DNA of 55,000 bases from Symbiodinium natans (GCA_905221605.1 CAJNDS010000058.1:650992-705991); one strand, 5' to 3'; counted from the first letter of the stretch, positions 10,366-21,310 are shown. Numbers and translations: made by a program. Notes: generated by a model from the letters alone, not told the origin.

Positions 10366-10697
10366 CTGGGCATCTTAAGCATCCCAGCTTCGGACTCTTC
10401 GAGCACCCCTCTGCATCTTGGGAACCCAAAACCGTTCATCCCTCAATGGCTACCAGGCCTTCGGGCTTACAGGGTTTAGGGTTTAGGGTTTAGGGTTTAG
10501 GGTTTAGGGTTTAGGGCTAGGGTTTAGGGTTTAGGGTTTAGGGTTTAGAGCTAGGGTTTAGGTATGTAGCGCCCAGAGACCGTGATTCTTGAGGGCGGGC
10601 CCCACAGTCCCCCTCCAGCCTTCTGAGCTTTCAGACGCCTCCTGTCAAAGGCTGTCGGATTCTCAGGTTCAGCACCTAATCCACCCCCTAGAAACTA

Positions 10698-10738
10698 CCC
10701 CCCCCCCCCCCCCTCCCCCCCCCCCCCCAAAAAAACAC

Positions 10739-10791
<53 letters not shown>

Positions 10792-10804
10792 CATATATAT
10801 GTAT
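10698..10804 (+). repeat. Poly-C, poly-A, (CA)n and (TA)n compound microsatellite
   Basis: C16-T-C14, then A, then CA and TA dinucleotides. Confidence 0.9.
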
Positions 10805-10911
10805 AAATAAACGAAACCCAAATCCTAAACAAGAAAACCCAAAGTTCTGGACGCAGCTCCCGAACCTCCAACCCTGAATTCTGCCTCCGCTTGCTACCCG
10901 AAAGTACCACA

Positions 10912-11014
10912 GAGGGTCCATTTGTATTACGATTATGGAATTAGGTACCCAAAAACCATACTACATAGGGTTTTGGGGTACCTAATTCCATAATAGTACT
11001 ACAAATGGACCCTC
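10912..11014. mobile_element. Short inverted-repeat element, family F
   Basis: GAGGGTCCATTTGTA...ATGGAATTAGGTACCC is mirrored on the right; arms of about 36 bp with few mismatches. Confidence 0.7.
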
Positions 11015-11193
11015 TCAAAAACCTTCAGAGCTCTCTACGGCAGGAACTACAGTAGGAACCTTCGGAACCCTCGACCCTAAACCCTAAACCCTAAACCCTA
11101 AACCCTAAACCCTAAACCCTAAACCCTATGAGGCAGAATCGATTCAAAAAAACCCCATTGGTTCCAATGCATCTTAAGTTCTTGAAGATGTGG

Positions 11194-11274
11194 AGGTTTC
11201 CGAAATTCAGGGCACCTTGTTGGGGGGTCCTTGTTACGAGGGGAATCCTACTATTTGTGGGTCTATTTTCGGAC
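11194..11274 (+). mobile_element. Family D element
   Basis: GGTTTCCGAAATTCAGGGCACCTT...GGGGTCCTTG...AATCCTACTATTTGTGGGTC. Relative of 26139 and of 49891 (inverted). Confidence 0.5.
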
Positions 11275-11995
11275 CTTTAGTCTCGTCAACCCCCACTCCA
11301 AGATTCAGGGCTTAGGGGTTTAGGGTTTAGGGTTTAGGGTTTAGGGTTTAGAGTTCCCTGAGTTCATGTGAGGGTTCCCGGCGATATGTTGCATGTGTTA
11401 CATAGTTAATCCCTACATGACCCCTAGTAAATTGTTTGGGGGGGGGGGGTGTTCTAAAGCAACTAGTAGAAATCTAGCTCCTAGTCGGTAGCCAGGGAAT
11501 CAGGCACCTCAGAGGCCCCCTAACTCACGTTGAGGGACTGCATCAGGAAGCTAAGGAAAGCTTGTAGGGCCCATCTTCATTCTGAGGGACCTGAAACCCA
11601 ACCCTCAACCCCAAACCCTGCACCCTAGACCCCAAGCCCGACTCCCCCCAAACCCCAAACCCTGAACCCTAAACCCGAAACCCTAAACTTGAAACCCTCC
11701 CCCCACCCCCCCCTCTCAAAAAAAAATCCAAACCCCAGACCCCAAACCCTGACACGTCTGACGCTGCCGAGTACCCTGGGCCAAAAAAAGGTTAGCCTTT
11801 GAATTCTGGTAGGACTGTATATACCTATATACACCAAAAGGTTCAAGGTTACCAACTCAGCTACTAAGAATATTAGGGGTTCGGGATTTAGAATGTGTAG
11901 TTTGAGGCTTAGGGGCTTAGGAGGCACTGAGCCCTGTACACGATAAATAACCAAAAACCTCCTTCCGAAACGCTTCAGGGTTTAGGGCTTATGGG

Positions 11996-12038
11996 CTTGG
12001 GATGTTCCCCCAAAAAATAACAGTCCTTAATAGGGATT
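11996..12038. mobile_element. Truncated family C element
   Basis: CTTGGGATGTTCCCCC...CAGTCCTTAATAGGGATT, then cut off by a CCCTAAA array. Confidence 0.55.
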
Positions 12039-12042
12039 CTAG

Positions 12043-12118
12043 AACCCTAAACCCTAAACCCTAAACCCTAAACCCTAAACCCTAAACCCTAAACCCTAAA
12101 CCCTAAACCCTAAACCCT
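12043..12118 (-). repeat. (CCCTAAA)n array
   Basis: Eleven perfect units, left flank of exon 12131-12178. Confidence 0.9.
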
Positions 12119-12130
12119 AGGCTACTGCAC

Positions 12131-12178
12131 CTCCGCAGCGAGAGCTCTTTCGGCTAGCCGCAGCTCAATCATCCTCGC
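12131..12178 (-). CDS. Candidate exon, coiled-coil-like
   Basis: 48 nt, ARMIELRLAERALAAE, between CAACGCAG and donor GTGCAG. CCCTAAA array on the left (12043-12118), TTTAGGG array on the right (12190-12286). Confidence 0.5.
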
Positions 12179-12189
12179 CTGCGTTGGAG

Positions 12190-12286
12190 GGGTTTAGGGT
12201 TTAGTGTTTAGGGTTTAGGGTTTAGGGTTTGGGGTTTAGGGTTTAGGGTTTAGGGTTTAGGGTTTAGGGTTTAGGGTTTAGGGTTG
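12190..12286 (+). repeat. (TTTAGGG)n array
   Basis: Right flank of exon 12131-12178; opposite polarity to 12043-12118. Confidence 0.9.
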
Positions 12287-12297
12287 GATAATGTACT

Positions 12298-12418
12298 CTG
12301 GGATATTCCCCCCCTTGTACGAACAGTCCTTAATGGGGGACTATAGTAGGGGGGTTCGAAAATCCCTATTAATTAACTATGAAGGACTGTTAGCATAATA
12401 AGGGGGAACCATCCCAAG
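12298..12418. mobile_element. Short inverted-repeat element, family C
   Basis: CTGGGATATTCCCCCC...GAACAGTCCTTAATGGGG and GAAGGACTGTTAGC...GGGGGAACCATCCCAAG. Confidence 0.65.
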
Positions 12419-12879
12419 ACTCTAGAATCAAAACCCAAAAGCACACCCCAAAGCACCCCGAAAGCACCCCCAAAGCACCCTCCAAGCACCATCCAAAGCA
12501 CCCTTTGAACCCTGACTCAGGGGATACTTGGAGGGACGGCTGCAAGGACAATTTGGAGTTCAGGATACCGGGCTTTATGCCCCGCGCCCGGACCCCCAAG
12601 CAGAAAAGTACACTTGGGTTTAGGGTTTAGGGTTTAGAGTTTAGGGCTTCGGGTTTAGGGCTTAGGGCTTGGGGTTTAGGGCTTGAGAATGGGTGCACAT
12701 GCTCAAGGTGGAGAGCGCAAAGCTCCGGATGCCAGATTCTTGTTTGGGCGCGGTCCCCGATGACTCCCAGTCGGCATTCCGAACATTGCAGAGCTCGTAT
12801 ATATATATATATATATATATGCTCACACCCCCCCCCATGACCCACCGTGAGGCCGTGTCGGAGTAAGAAATCCATACTT

Positions 12880-14280
12880 AGTCATAGCTATGAATTTAAT
12901 AAGAACCCTCTTAATTGAACAAAAACCTTATGAAATTCATACGAACCCTATTAAGATTAATAAGACTCTTTATTGAATCAATAGGAATAATGACTTGGAA
13001 TCATATTTGAGTCAGAGGAACTCCCTATCAAACGTCATGGGAATGCTATTAAAATGTAGAAAAAATAATAGGGCCCCCCCATGAAGAATAGTAGGGAGCC
13101 TGTGAAAATGAAAAGGGACCCTTTTTGAATTCACGGGAATGTGGGAATTCCATTAAGTCTAAATAGGAATCCTATTAATATTTCTCTTAATATTGTTATG
13201 ATGAATTAGAATCCTATTCAATTTATGAGGAACCCCACTAAAATTCATAAGAACCCTTTTACAAATTAAGAGGAATCTTTTCAATGAAGAGGGTCCTACC
13301 ATCAAGCAACACCACTAAAAATCATAAGAACCCTATTGGAATCCTTTGAAAATGAAGAGAAATCCTACTAATTTAATAGGAACCAATAGGAATCCTATAA
13401 AAATAAATGTGGTTCGGATTTCTAGGCTTCCTGTTAGAATTCATGTGATTCCTATTAGAATTAATGAGACAGGAATGCTATTCAAATCTCCAGAAAAAAC
13501 CATTCCAATCACTTTGCAATCACAAACATGAATAGGAACCAATAGGAATCCTACAAAGAAGTATGAGCCCTTTTCATTTTCAGATGGACCCCTATTGAAA
13601 CTAAAAGAAGCCACTTTAAAATGATTGAGAACCTTGTTGAAATTCATAAGAACCCTGTTTACAAAAAACGTATTAGGAATCCTTCTACATTGAATAAGAA
13701 GGCCTATGAAAATTCATAAGAATATTCTGAAATGGTAGAGGAGTCCCATTAAGATGGTCAGGAACCCTTTGACGTTAATCGGAGTTTATTAGGAACCCCA
13801 GTAAAATTTTTAAGAACCCTATTACCAATTGATGGGAATCCTTTTAAAATGAAGAGGAATCCTACTAAAAATAATAGGAACCAATAGGAATCCTACAAAA
13901 TTCAATGTGGTTCCTTTTCAAAGTTTCTTGGCTTCCTGTTAGACTTAATGTGATTCCTATTAGAATTAATAGGGCGAGGAATGCTATTCAATTTACTAAG
14001 AATACCATAAAAATTACTTGGAGACTCACTAAAATGAATAGGCACCAGTATGAATCTTAAAAAGATTTTTAATTTCAGAGGAACCCTGTTGGAATTAAAA
14101 GAGCCACTTGAAAATGATTAAGAACCTTGTTGAAATGCAAAAGAACCCTATTGAAAAGTATTAGGAATCCTCTGATGTTGAATAAGAACCCTCTGAAAGT
14201 TCATAAGAATATAAGTAAAATGAAAAGAAGTCCTATAAAGATGGTTAGGAACCCTTTTACATTAATAGGAATAGGAATGC
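12880..14280. repeat. AT-rich diverged tandem repeat, about 500-bp period
   Basis: Dense in AATAGGAATCCTATT- and CATAAGAACCCTATT-like units. About 13350-13800 is repeated at 13850-14275 (shared AGGAACCAATAGGAATCCTA and GGCTTCCTGTTAGA). An older third copy may fill 12880-13350. No coding signal. Confidence 0.75.
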
Positions 14281-14342
14281 TATTGCTGAGATTAATATAA
14301 GACTGACCAAAACCAACGAGCCTCCAAGCATAGCTACATGTA

Positions 14343-15625
14343 GAGCTGAACGGTTCTGGCCCGAGAGAGGTACGAGGCAAAACCAAAAAAACAAAAAAAC
14401 CATCTTTTTTAGAGAATGGGGAGGGGGTTTTGAAAAAGATTGTTTTTTTGGTTTTGCCTCGTCAAAAGATGGTTTTTCATAGGAAAACCAACTTTTCCCT
14501 CGCAAAAGAATGGTTTTCCTTCAGAACACCACGCCAAAACCATATTTTTGCGAGGTAAAAGTTGGTTTTTGGCTCCAAAACCATCTTTTACGAGGCAAAA
14601 CCAAAAAACCAAAAAAACCATCTTTTTTAGAGAATGGGGAGGGGATCTTGAAAAAGATGTTTTTTTTGGTTTTGCCTCGTAAAAAGATGGTTTTTCATAG
14701 AAAAACCAACTTTTCCCACGTAAAAAGATGGTTTTGGTGTGGACTGCCTCAGGAAAACCATCTTTTTGCGAGGTGAAAGTTGGTTTTTGGCTCCAAAACC
14801 ATCTTTTACGAGGCAAAACCAAAAAACCAAAAAAACCATCTTTTTTAGAGAATGGGGAGGGGATTTTGAAAAAGATGGTTTTTTTGGTTTTGCCTCGCAA
14901 AAAGATGGTTTTCCATAGCAAAACCAACTTTTCCCACGTAAAAAGATGGTTTTGGACACAAAAACCAACTTTTACCTCGCAAAAAGATGGTTTTGGAGCC
15001 AAAAACCAACTTTTGCCTCGCAAAAAGATGGTTTTGCTGAGGCAGACCAGACCAAAACCATCTTTTTACGTGGGAAAAGATGGTTTTGCTATGGAAAACC
15101 ATCTTTTTACGAGGCAAAACCAAAAAAACAATCTTTTTCAAAATCCCCTCCCCATTCTCTAAAAAAGATGGTTTTTTTGGTTTTTTGGTTTTGCCTCGTA
15201 AAAGATGGTTTTGGAGCCAAAAACCAACTTTTACCTCGCAAAAAGATGGTTTTCCTGAGGCAGTCCACACCAAAACCATCTTTTTACGTGGGAAAAGTTG
15301 GTTTTTCTATGAAAAACAATCTTTTTACGAGGCAAAACCAAAAAAAACATCTTTTTCAACATCCCCTCCCCATTCTCTAAAAAAGATGGTTTTTTTGGTT
15401 TTTTGGTTTTGCCTCGTAAAAGATGGTTTTGGAGCCAAAAACCAACTTTTACCTCGCAAAAAGATGGTTTTCCTGAGGCAGTCCACGCCAAAACCATCTT
15501 TTTACGTGGGAAAAGTTGGTTTTTCTATGAAAAACCATCTTTTTACGAGGCAAAACCAAAAAAACCATCTTTTTCAACATCCCCTCCCCATTCTCTAAAA
15601 AAGATGGTTTTTTTGGTTTTTTGGT
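14343..15625. repeat. Nested palindromic array
   Basis: Three direct copies of a roughly 220-bp unit (AGAGAATGGGGAGGGG at about 14412, 14632, 14852) followed by three inverted copies (centre near 15004), making a 1.2-kb palindrome. Each unit is built of AAAAGATGGTTTT / AAAACCATCTTTT hairpins. Overlapping ORFs on both strands follow from this symmetry and are not genes. Confidence 0.85.
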
Positions 15626-15781
15626 CTCGCGCGTCTCGGCGTCCAGTCTTGTGGGCCGTGTGGGGTCTGTTTTGTCGAGAGACAGCCACTGAGAGTAGCA
15701 AAAAATGGCATAGGGCACGACGGGTTTTAAACGGTATTTACGAGGGAAACAGATCTGGGTGGGTCATGGGGGGGGGTGTGT

Positions 15782-15900
15782 CCATATATATATATATACA
15801 ATATGTATATACATATATGTATATACATATATATATATATATGTGTATATATAAATATACATATACATATGTATACATATATATATATATATACGACAAT
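15782..15900 (+). repeat. (TA)n-rich microsatellite
   Basis: Alternating TA with ACATAT and GTATAC variants. Confidence 0.9.
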
Positions 15901-15984
15901 ATATAAGTACTGTTTCAGTGAACTCCTGTCGACTCCACGTGCACCTTGTCTAAGACCATCTGGTGCTTCTCCTGGACCGGGATG

Positions 15985-16070
15985 GCCCTAAACCCTAAAC
16001 CCTAAACCCTAAACCCTAAACCCTAAACCCTAAACCCTAAACCCTAAACCCTAAACCCTAAACCCTAAAC
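15985..16070 (-). repeat. (CCCTAAA)n array
   Basis: Twelve units, abutting exon 16071-16129. Confidence 0.9.
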
Positions 16071-16129
16071 CCGAAGGCGGAGCTAAGAACATGCAAGCTT
16101 CGGCCTCAACTGGATTTTGCAAGGGCCGG
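16071..16129 (-). CDS. Candidate exon with telomere-repeat donor
   Basis: Reads RPLQNPVEAEACMFLAPPS and runs directly into GTTTAGGG of the array 15985-16070. Acceptor TTCCCTAAG. Confidence 0.4.
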
Positions 16130-16637
16130 CTTAGGGAAGTCATCGACTTCTAGGGTTGAGGGTTTAGGGTCGTTCGGGTTGGCGACGGCTGTTCGGGTTT
16201 GTTTTGAGGGCTTGCAGGGCTCATGGGGCTTCATATGCTGTGGGAAAGGGCTTGATAGGCAGGATGTGTTCGGGATTCTAGGGTTCTTCTCAACCCTGAT
16301 ATCAGGTTGGAGCTAAACCCTAAACCTAGGGATTTGGGGGTTCTAGGAAGACCAGGGAGACCCAGTGCGACCCGACGACGTCAGGTACCGATCTTGAACA
16401 AGTCGGTAAGCTCACGGAGGGTCTAGGGTTTCGAGTTGAGGGTTTAGGGCTTAGGGTAATTGTGAGGTTTGAAACCCTCCTCCACACTGCAGCCCTGAAG
16501 ATAACCTAGCACCCTCAACCCTATGCGATGGAGCACCGAGCTGCACTGCAACCTTTCCAGTACCGTCACCTTGCAGCTGGTCGTAAACCCCAAACCCTAA
16601 ACCCTAAACCCTCAACCCTAAACCCTAAACCCCAAAC

Positions 16638-16692
16638 CCACAGAGCTGCAGTCCCAACTTCAAGGTCTCGGGAGGCGCTAAACAGATGTTCC
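16638..16692 (-). CDS. Candidate exon, in phase with 16783-16861
   Basis: Reads EHLFSASRDLEVGTAALW after GTAGTAG and ends at donor GTTTGG. The first base completes the codon left by 16783-16861. Confidence 0.45.
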
Positions 16693-16782
16693 CTACTACT
16701 TTGGGCATTCGATTTGGGGGGGTTCTGAGGTTGAGGGTTGGCGGTCTAAGCCTAAATCCCAAGCCCTAAACCCTAAACCTAC

Positions 16783-16861
16783 AGTGGTGTAGGGTTATTG
16801 CCGGCTATGGCTTTGAAGCGTAACCGCACGGAGCTCTTTCCCAGTGTCTTTGAGATGACAC
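16783..16861 (-). CDS. Candidate exon
   Basis: 79 nt, donor GTAGGT. Reads VISKTLGKSSVRLRFKAIAG... . The plus strand also reads well here (MALKRNRTELFPSVFEM... to GTTTAG), so strand is unsure. Confidence 0.35.
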
Positions 16862-16996
16862 CTTACATAGAGTGCGTAGAGTTTAAGGTTTAGGGTTTAG
16901 GGTTCAGGGTTTAGGGTTCAGGGTTCAGGGTTCAGGGTTCAGGGTTCAGGGTTTAGGGTTTAGGGTTTAGGGTTCAGGTTTCCCTAAGCTGCCCAC

Positions 16997-17050
16997 AAGC
17001 TCCGCTGGCGCCTTCCTCTTCTGCTGGCGCTGCCTCTCGCACAGCTCCAC
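16997..17050 (-). CDS. Candidate exon, coiled-coil-like
   Basis: 54 nt, VELCERQRQQKRKAPAEL, acceptor TCCAG, donor GTGGGC. Unlike most islands, the G-strand array is on its left and the C-strand array on its right. Confidence 0.35.
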
Positions 17051-17305
17051 CTGGACTTGAAGTATATCCCTAAACCCTAAACCCTAAGCCTAAACCCTAA
17101 ACCCTAAACCCTAAACCCTAAACCCTAAACCCTACAATGAAGTAGGGTATATATGTCTTGTACCCCCAAAAGGACACCCAATATCTACACCAAAAGGGAA
17201 CCTTATATACACTCACCAGGAACAGTAATATGTACCCTGCTTCATATAGGGCTGGGTTTTGGGGCTGAAGCCTCAGAATTTAGGGTTTAGGGTTTAGAGG
17301 GTAAA

Positions 17306-17362
17306 AGGGATATCTATATCTATATCTATATCTATATATATATATGTATATATATATATATA
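17306..17362 (+). repeat. ATCTAT / TA microsatellite
   Basis: TATCTATATCTATATC changing into pure TA. Confidence 0.9.
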
Positions 17363-17504
17363 CCTATACATCTGTATGGCTTGGGGTTTGGGGCTCTGGA
17401 GGCTTGAAGGTCACGCAGAGGGTTTAGGGTTTAGGGCCATACATGCAAGAAGTTTCCGCAAAAGATATATACACCAAAATGTACACGCGCAGCCTGATCT
17501 ATAT

Positions 17505-17614
17505 GTTGCCCAGTAACCAGGATTGAAACAGGTGCCCTGTTTTGCTTAAAGGGGCTTATAAAGGGAGCCTAAATCCCCTAAAAAAAGAGGGGGGTAAGGG
17601 TACCACTGGGCATC
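17505..17614. mobile_element. Short inverted-repeat element, family A
   Basis: GTTGCCCAGTAACC ... GGTACCACTGGGCATC, with the same interior (GGTGCCCTGTTTTGCTTAAAGGGGC). Confidence 0.65.
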
Positions 17615-17669
17615 CTGCACGTCTAGCCCTAAACCCTAAACCCTAAACCCTAAACCCTAAACCCTCAAC

Positions 17670-17736
17670 CCTGAGTCGATTCCTTCAACCCGATGTCTCC
17701 CCAGAGCCGACCAACGAAGCTTTTTTGGGGAGGGAT
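17670..17736 (-). CDS. Candidate exon downstream of T16G17 tract
   Basis: Reads PSPKKLRWSALGRHRVEGID. The homopolymer tract (T16 then G17 on this strand, 17745-17777) ends eight bases before its acceptor TGTAG. Donor GTTGAG. Confidence 0.4.
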
Positions 17737-17744
17737 CTACAGCT

Positions 17745-17777
17745 CCCCCCCCCCCCCCCCCAAAAAAAAAAAAAAAA
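17745..17777 (+). repeat. C17A16 homopolymer pair
   Basis: Seventeen C then sixteen A, directly followed by TTTAGGG repeats. On the minus strand it is T16G17 just upstream of inferred acceptor 17737. Confidence 0.9.
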
Positions 17778-18213
17778 GTTTAGGGTTTAGGGTTTAGGGT
17801 TTAGGGTTTGGGGTTTAGGGTTTAGGGTTTAGGGTTTAGGGTTTGATCTACAGCTCCCACCCCGCCCGCTCCCCCCGAAATAAAGAAAGCACAGGCATGT
17901 TTATGTTGGGTTTAGGGTTTAAGGTTTAGGGTTTAGGGTTTAGGGTTTAGGGCTTGCTGAACACTGAACCTCCAAAATTCCATAGATCCCCTAAATTGCA
18001 AAGACTGAACAGCAAACTTTAGACAACACGCCCTACAACGCATACAGTATACTCAACGACCATTGAAACCTTTTCAACCCTAAGCCCTCCACCCTGAACC
18101 CTAAACCCTAAACCAAAGACCCGAAACCCTAAACCCCAAACCCGAAACCCTAAACCCTAAACCCGAAACCCTAAACCCTAAACCCTAAACCCTCAAGCAG
18201 CCTTCTCCTGCAC

Positions 18214-18254
18214 GGTCTCCAGCTGCTCTCGCGCAGTCTCTTGCACCTCCAGAT
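18214..18254 (-). CDS. Candidate exon, coiled-coil-like
   Basis: Frame reading LEVQETAREQLET, between TGCAAG and donor GTGCAG. Other frames are open up to the next GTTTAGGG, so the 3' end may be further left. Confidence 0.35.
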
Positions 18255-18764
18255 CTTGCATGGAACCCCGAAAAAGGGGCTTGAAGAGATTCGAAAAGGG
18301 ATCGGAATAAAAAAACAAGGGTTTAGGGTTTAGGGTTAGGGTTTAGGTTTTAGGGTTTAGGGAATTGGGTTTAGGGTTTAGGTTGGGGTTCCCTTATGGC
18401 CCCATTGTAAGTATACGATAACAACCCCCCAAGACTTGTTCTAATTAACTCAGGCCCCCTACATTATATAGGGTTTAGGCTTTAGGGTTTAGGGTTTGGG
18501 GTTTAGGGTTTAGGGCATCCTGGTTGCATGCGTTCGTTCGGGGCTTCAAAGGGCTTTCACAGGTGTTAAACGCATCTTTGCCCGGTGGCTGCCAACCCTG
18601 CCAGGGCCCCACAAGGAGGTTTCCGAAATTGGGGTTTGGGGTTTAGGGTTTAGGGTTTAAGAGCGATCCAAAAAGGGACCATAAGTTTGACAACCACCCA
18701 TATGACTGTTACCCTACACCCTAAACCCTAAACCCTAAACCCTAAACCCTGAACCCTGAACCCA

Positions 18765-18816
18765 TATAGGGTCTCGGGGTACCTAATTCCAGAACACTCC
18801 TACAACTGGACCCTCA
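18765..18816. mobile_element. Half copy of family F
   Basis: GGGGTACCTAATTCCAGAA...CAACTGGACCCTC matches the right half of 10912-11014; the left half is replaced by CCCTAAA/CCCTGAA repeats. Confidence 0.55.
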
Positions 18817-19148
18817 GGGTAACTAATCATTGGCCAGCCATTTCGCTCAATGAAGCTGCGCAGGTTTAGGGTTTAGGGTTTAGGGTTTAGGGTTTAGGGT
18901 TTAGGGTTTAGGGTTTGGGGTCTAGGGTCTAGGGTCTAGGGTTCAGGGTTTAGGGTTTCGGGTCTAGGGTTTAGGGTTCTTGAGTGGCCAAACCCTGCAA
19001 CCTCAAAGAAGCTCAGAGCGGCGCAACATTTTCAAGCCATTCTCCCGCAACCCTGAACCCTAAACCCTAAACCCCAAACCCAAAACCCCAAACCCTAAAC
19101 CCCAAACCCTAAACCCTAAACCCCAAACCCCAAACCCGAACCACTCAC

Positions 19149-19216
19149 CTCCTATCTCGGAGCAGTGTGCCTTTAGCTGATGCGCCTGACGTCGCGTCTC
19201 CGCTTCTTGCATCTTC
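19149..19216 (-). CDS. Candidate exon, strong splice sites
   Basis: 68 nt between GGCCACCCCCAG and donor GTGAGT. Reads KMQEAETRRQAHQLKAHCSE, charged and helix-prone. C-strand array left, G-strand array right. Confidence 0.5.
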
Positions 19217-19230
19217 CTGGGGGTGGCCGG

Positions 19231-19515
19231 GCTTAGGGTTTAGGGCTTTAGGGTTTAGGGTTTTAGGGTTTTAGGGGATTTAGGGGTTTTGGGAATTTTT
19301 AGGGTTTCGGTTTTTGGTGTTTTGGGGTTTTAGGGTTTTGGGGTTTTAGGGGTTTAGGGTTTTGGGGCGTTTAGGGCTTTAGGTTTTTAGGGTGCTCGGT
19401 CGTTTTGGGCTTTAGGGTTTCAGGGTTTGGTGGGTTCAGGTTTGAGGGCTTGGGGTTTTGTAGGGCTTAGGGACCCAGGAAGGCTGGAGTTTAGGTTTTA
19501 GGGTTAGGGTTTAGG
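19231..19515 (+). repeat. Degenerate TTTTAGGG / TTTTGGGG array
   Basis: Many units carry an extra T. Confidence 0.8.
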
Positions 19516-20029
19516 CGGTCTATGGGGAATGGTGAAAGGCTGTAGGCGATGAACAGAGGAGTGCTTGTAGGTTCGGAAAAAAGATCATGACATAAGGCCT
19601 ACACGGCTGAAACCCTAAGCAGCCTGAACCCCTAAACCCTAAACCCTAGACTCTAAACCCTAAACCCTAAACTAAGTGAGGGGTCGCTTCCGTCGAGCGA
19701 CAGACCCCGAACCCTCGGCCGAGGGCCTTACAGCCCGAGCGCCCAAGCGAAAAGAGAAACGGAAAGGTGAGGTCTGTCCTGGACAGGCCAACGGACATCG
19801 GCCTTTTTTACGACAACGTCAGTACTCGGCTAAGGGATGGCCGGCACCCAGACCACCTTTAGCGTAGATACCCTTTGCCTCTGCAGGTGGTTTGCCGCGC
19901 GGGGGCCCCCTGGGCCTCCTGGTAGCTGGATTCCTGGACTAGGAGGCTGGCGAGGGGTCCAGGCAGGCTGGTTGCTCAATTTCGTGATTTTGCATCGAAG
20001 CTGCCTTTTGACGGATTTTCGCCCCCCGC

Positions 20030-20340
20030 CAGCCAAGGGCCGCGCCAAGGGCCCCCCCAGCCAAGGGCAAGGGCCCCTCAGGCCAAGGCCCCCTTCCCCG
20101 AACCACGCACTCCACCCCCCGACCAATGCCCCCCAGGCCAAGGGTGCCTTGGGCCAAGAGCCAAAAGTTCCGCCAAGCATTTTTCTGGGCCAAGGGCTTG
20201 CGGGCCAACCCCCCAATGGCTAAGGGGTTTCCAAGGCTCCTGACCAAGACTTCCCGGCCAAGGGCCCCCCCCGGCCAGGGCTTCTGGGCCAAGGGCGGCG
20301 GCCCCCCCGCACCAAAGGGCCCCGGGTGAAGAGGGCCGTA
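20030..20340. repeat. GC-rich array of degenerate GGCCAAGGGC units
   Basis: Short imperfect repeats of GGCCAAGGGC and CCCCCAGGCCAAGG. Long ORFs run on both strands through it and are compositional. Confidence 0.6.
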
Positions 20341-21310
20341 CCATCAATGAAAAATGTTTTTTTCAAACTGGAATCGATGGTTCTCCATTTTACACCAGAA
20401 GCGCCAGGAAAGCCCAGGAAGCCCCCAAGAGGCGCCAAGAGCCACCAAAAGGCTTCAAAAGCTTCAAAAGGCCCCCTAAAAGAAGGGGGACCACAAGATT
20501 TGTCCGTGCCCACAATGAAAAATGCGATTTTTGAATATTGAAAACGATGGTTTTAGGCACCCCTGCCCGCAATGCAAAATGTTGTTTTTTAGTAATGAAA
20601 TCGATGGTTTTGGGCACCCCTCCATTTGACCAGGAAAGCCCCAAGAAGCCCCCAAATCAGCAAGGGCCTCTACGGGCCCTGACGTGCCGAAGGCCCGAAA
20701 AGGGCCGAGGCTACCCCGAACCCCAGCTTAAACCCTAACACCGCAAAACCCTTCAAGCAAAAAGGACCTCTACGGGCCCTAACGTGCCGAAGGCCCGAAA
20801 AGGGCCGAGGCTACCCCGAACCCCAGCTCAAACCCAGCGATTGAAATAGTCATTGGCGAAAAGAAAGTACTAGGTTCCCTGACCTTCAAATGAATAAAGC
20901 CTCTACGGCCCCTGCCACGCCGAAGGTCCGAACAAGGCCCCGAGAGACCCCAAGAGCCACCAAAAGGCTTCAAAAGGCTTCAAAAGGCCCCCTAAAAGAA
21001 GGGGGACCCCAGGATGCCCGTACCCGCAATGAAAAGTGCGATTTTTTGGTACTGAAATCGATGGTTTTTTCCTTCATTTTACCCCGGCAGGGCCAGGAAA
21101 GCCCCCAGGAAGCCCCCAAACGGCCCCAAGAGCTACCAAAAGGCTTAATTGAGGCCCTTAAAGAAGGGGAATCCAGGAGCAGGCACAAAGGGTTTCCCTG
21201 ACCTTCAAACAAAAAAGGGCCTCTACGGGCCCTGACACGCCGAAGGCCCGAAAAGGGCCGAGGCTACCCCCAACCCCAGCTTAAACCCAAACAGCGCAAC
21301 TTTAAAAACA
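20340..21310. repeat. Modular repeat block
   Basis: CAATGAAAAATG...ATCGATGGTTTT occurs at about 20345, 20513, 20567 and 21028. CTCTACGGGCCCT...GGCCCGAAAAGGGCC (a small hairpin) occurs at about 20666, 20766, 20898 (diverged) and 21218. CAAAAGGCTTCAAAAGG occurs at about 20445 and 20955, with a decayed copy at 21135. Offsets suggest a duplication of about 555 bp. No known RNA or protein recognised. Confidence 0.7.

Noticed and set aside
12350-12366. tRNA B-box-like GGTTCGAAAATCC
   Set aside because: One base too long and inside a family C element; no tRNA fold around it.
14409-15906. Many overlapping 80-200 codon ORFs on both strands
   Set aside because: They are the same repeated hairpin sequence read in different frames; the peptides mirror each other on opposite strands and many begin at non-ATG codons.
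19830-20347. Long Pro/Gly-rich ORFs on both strands
   Set aside because: Result of GGCCAAGGGC composition; no splice or motif support.
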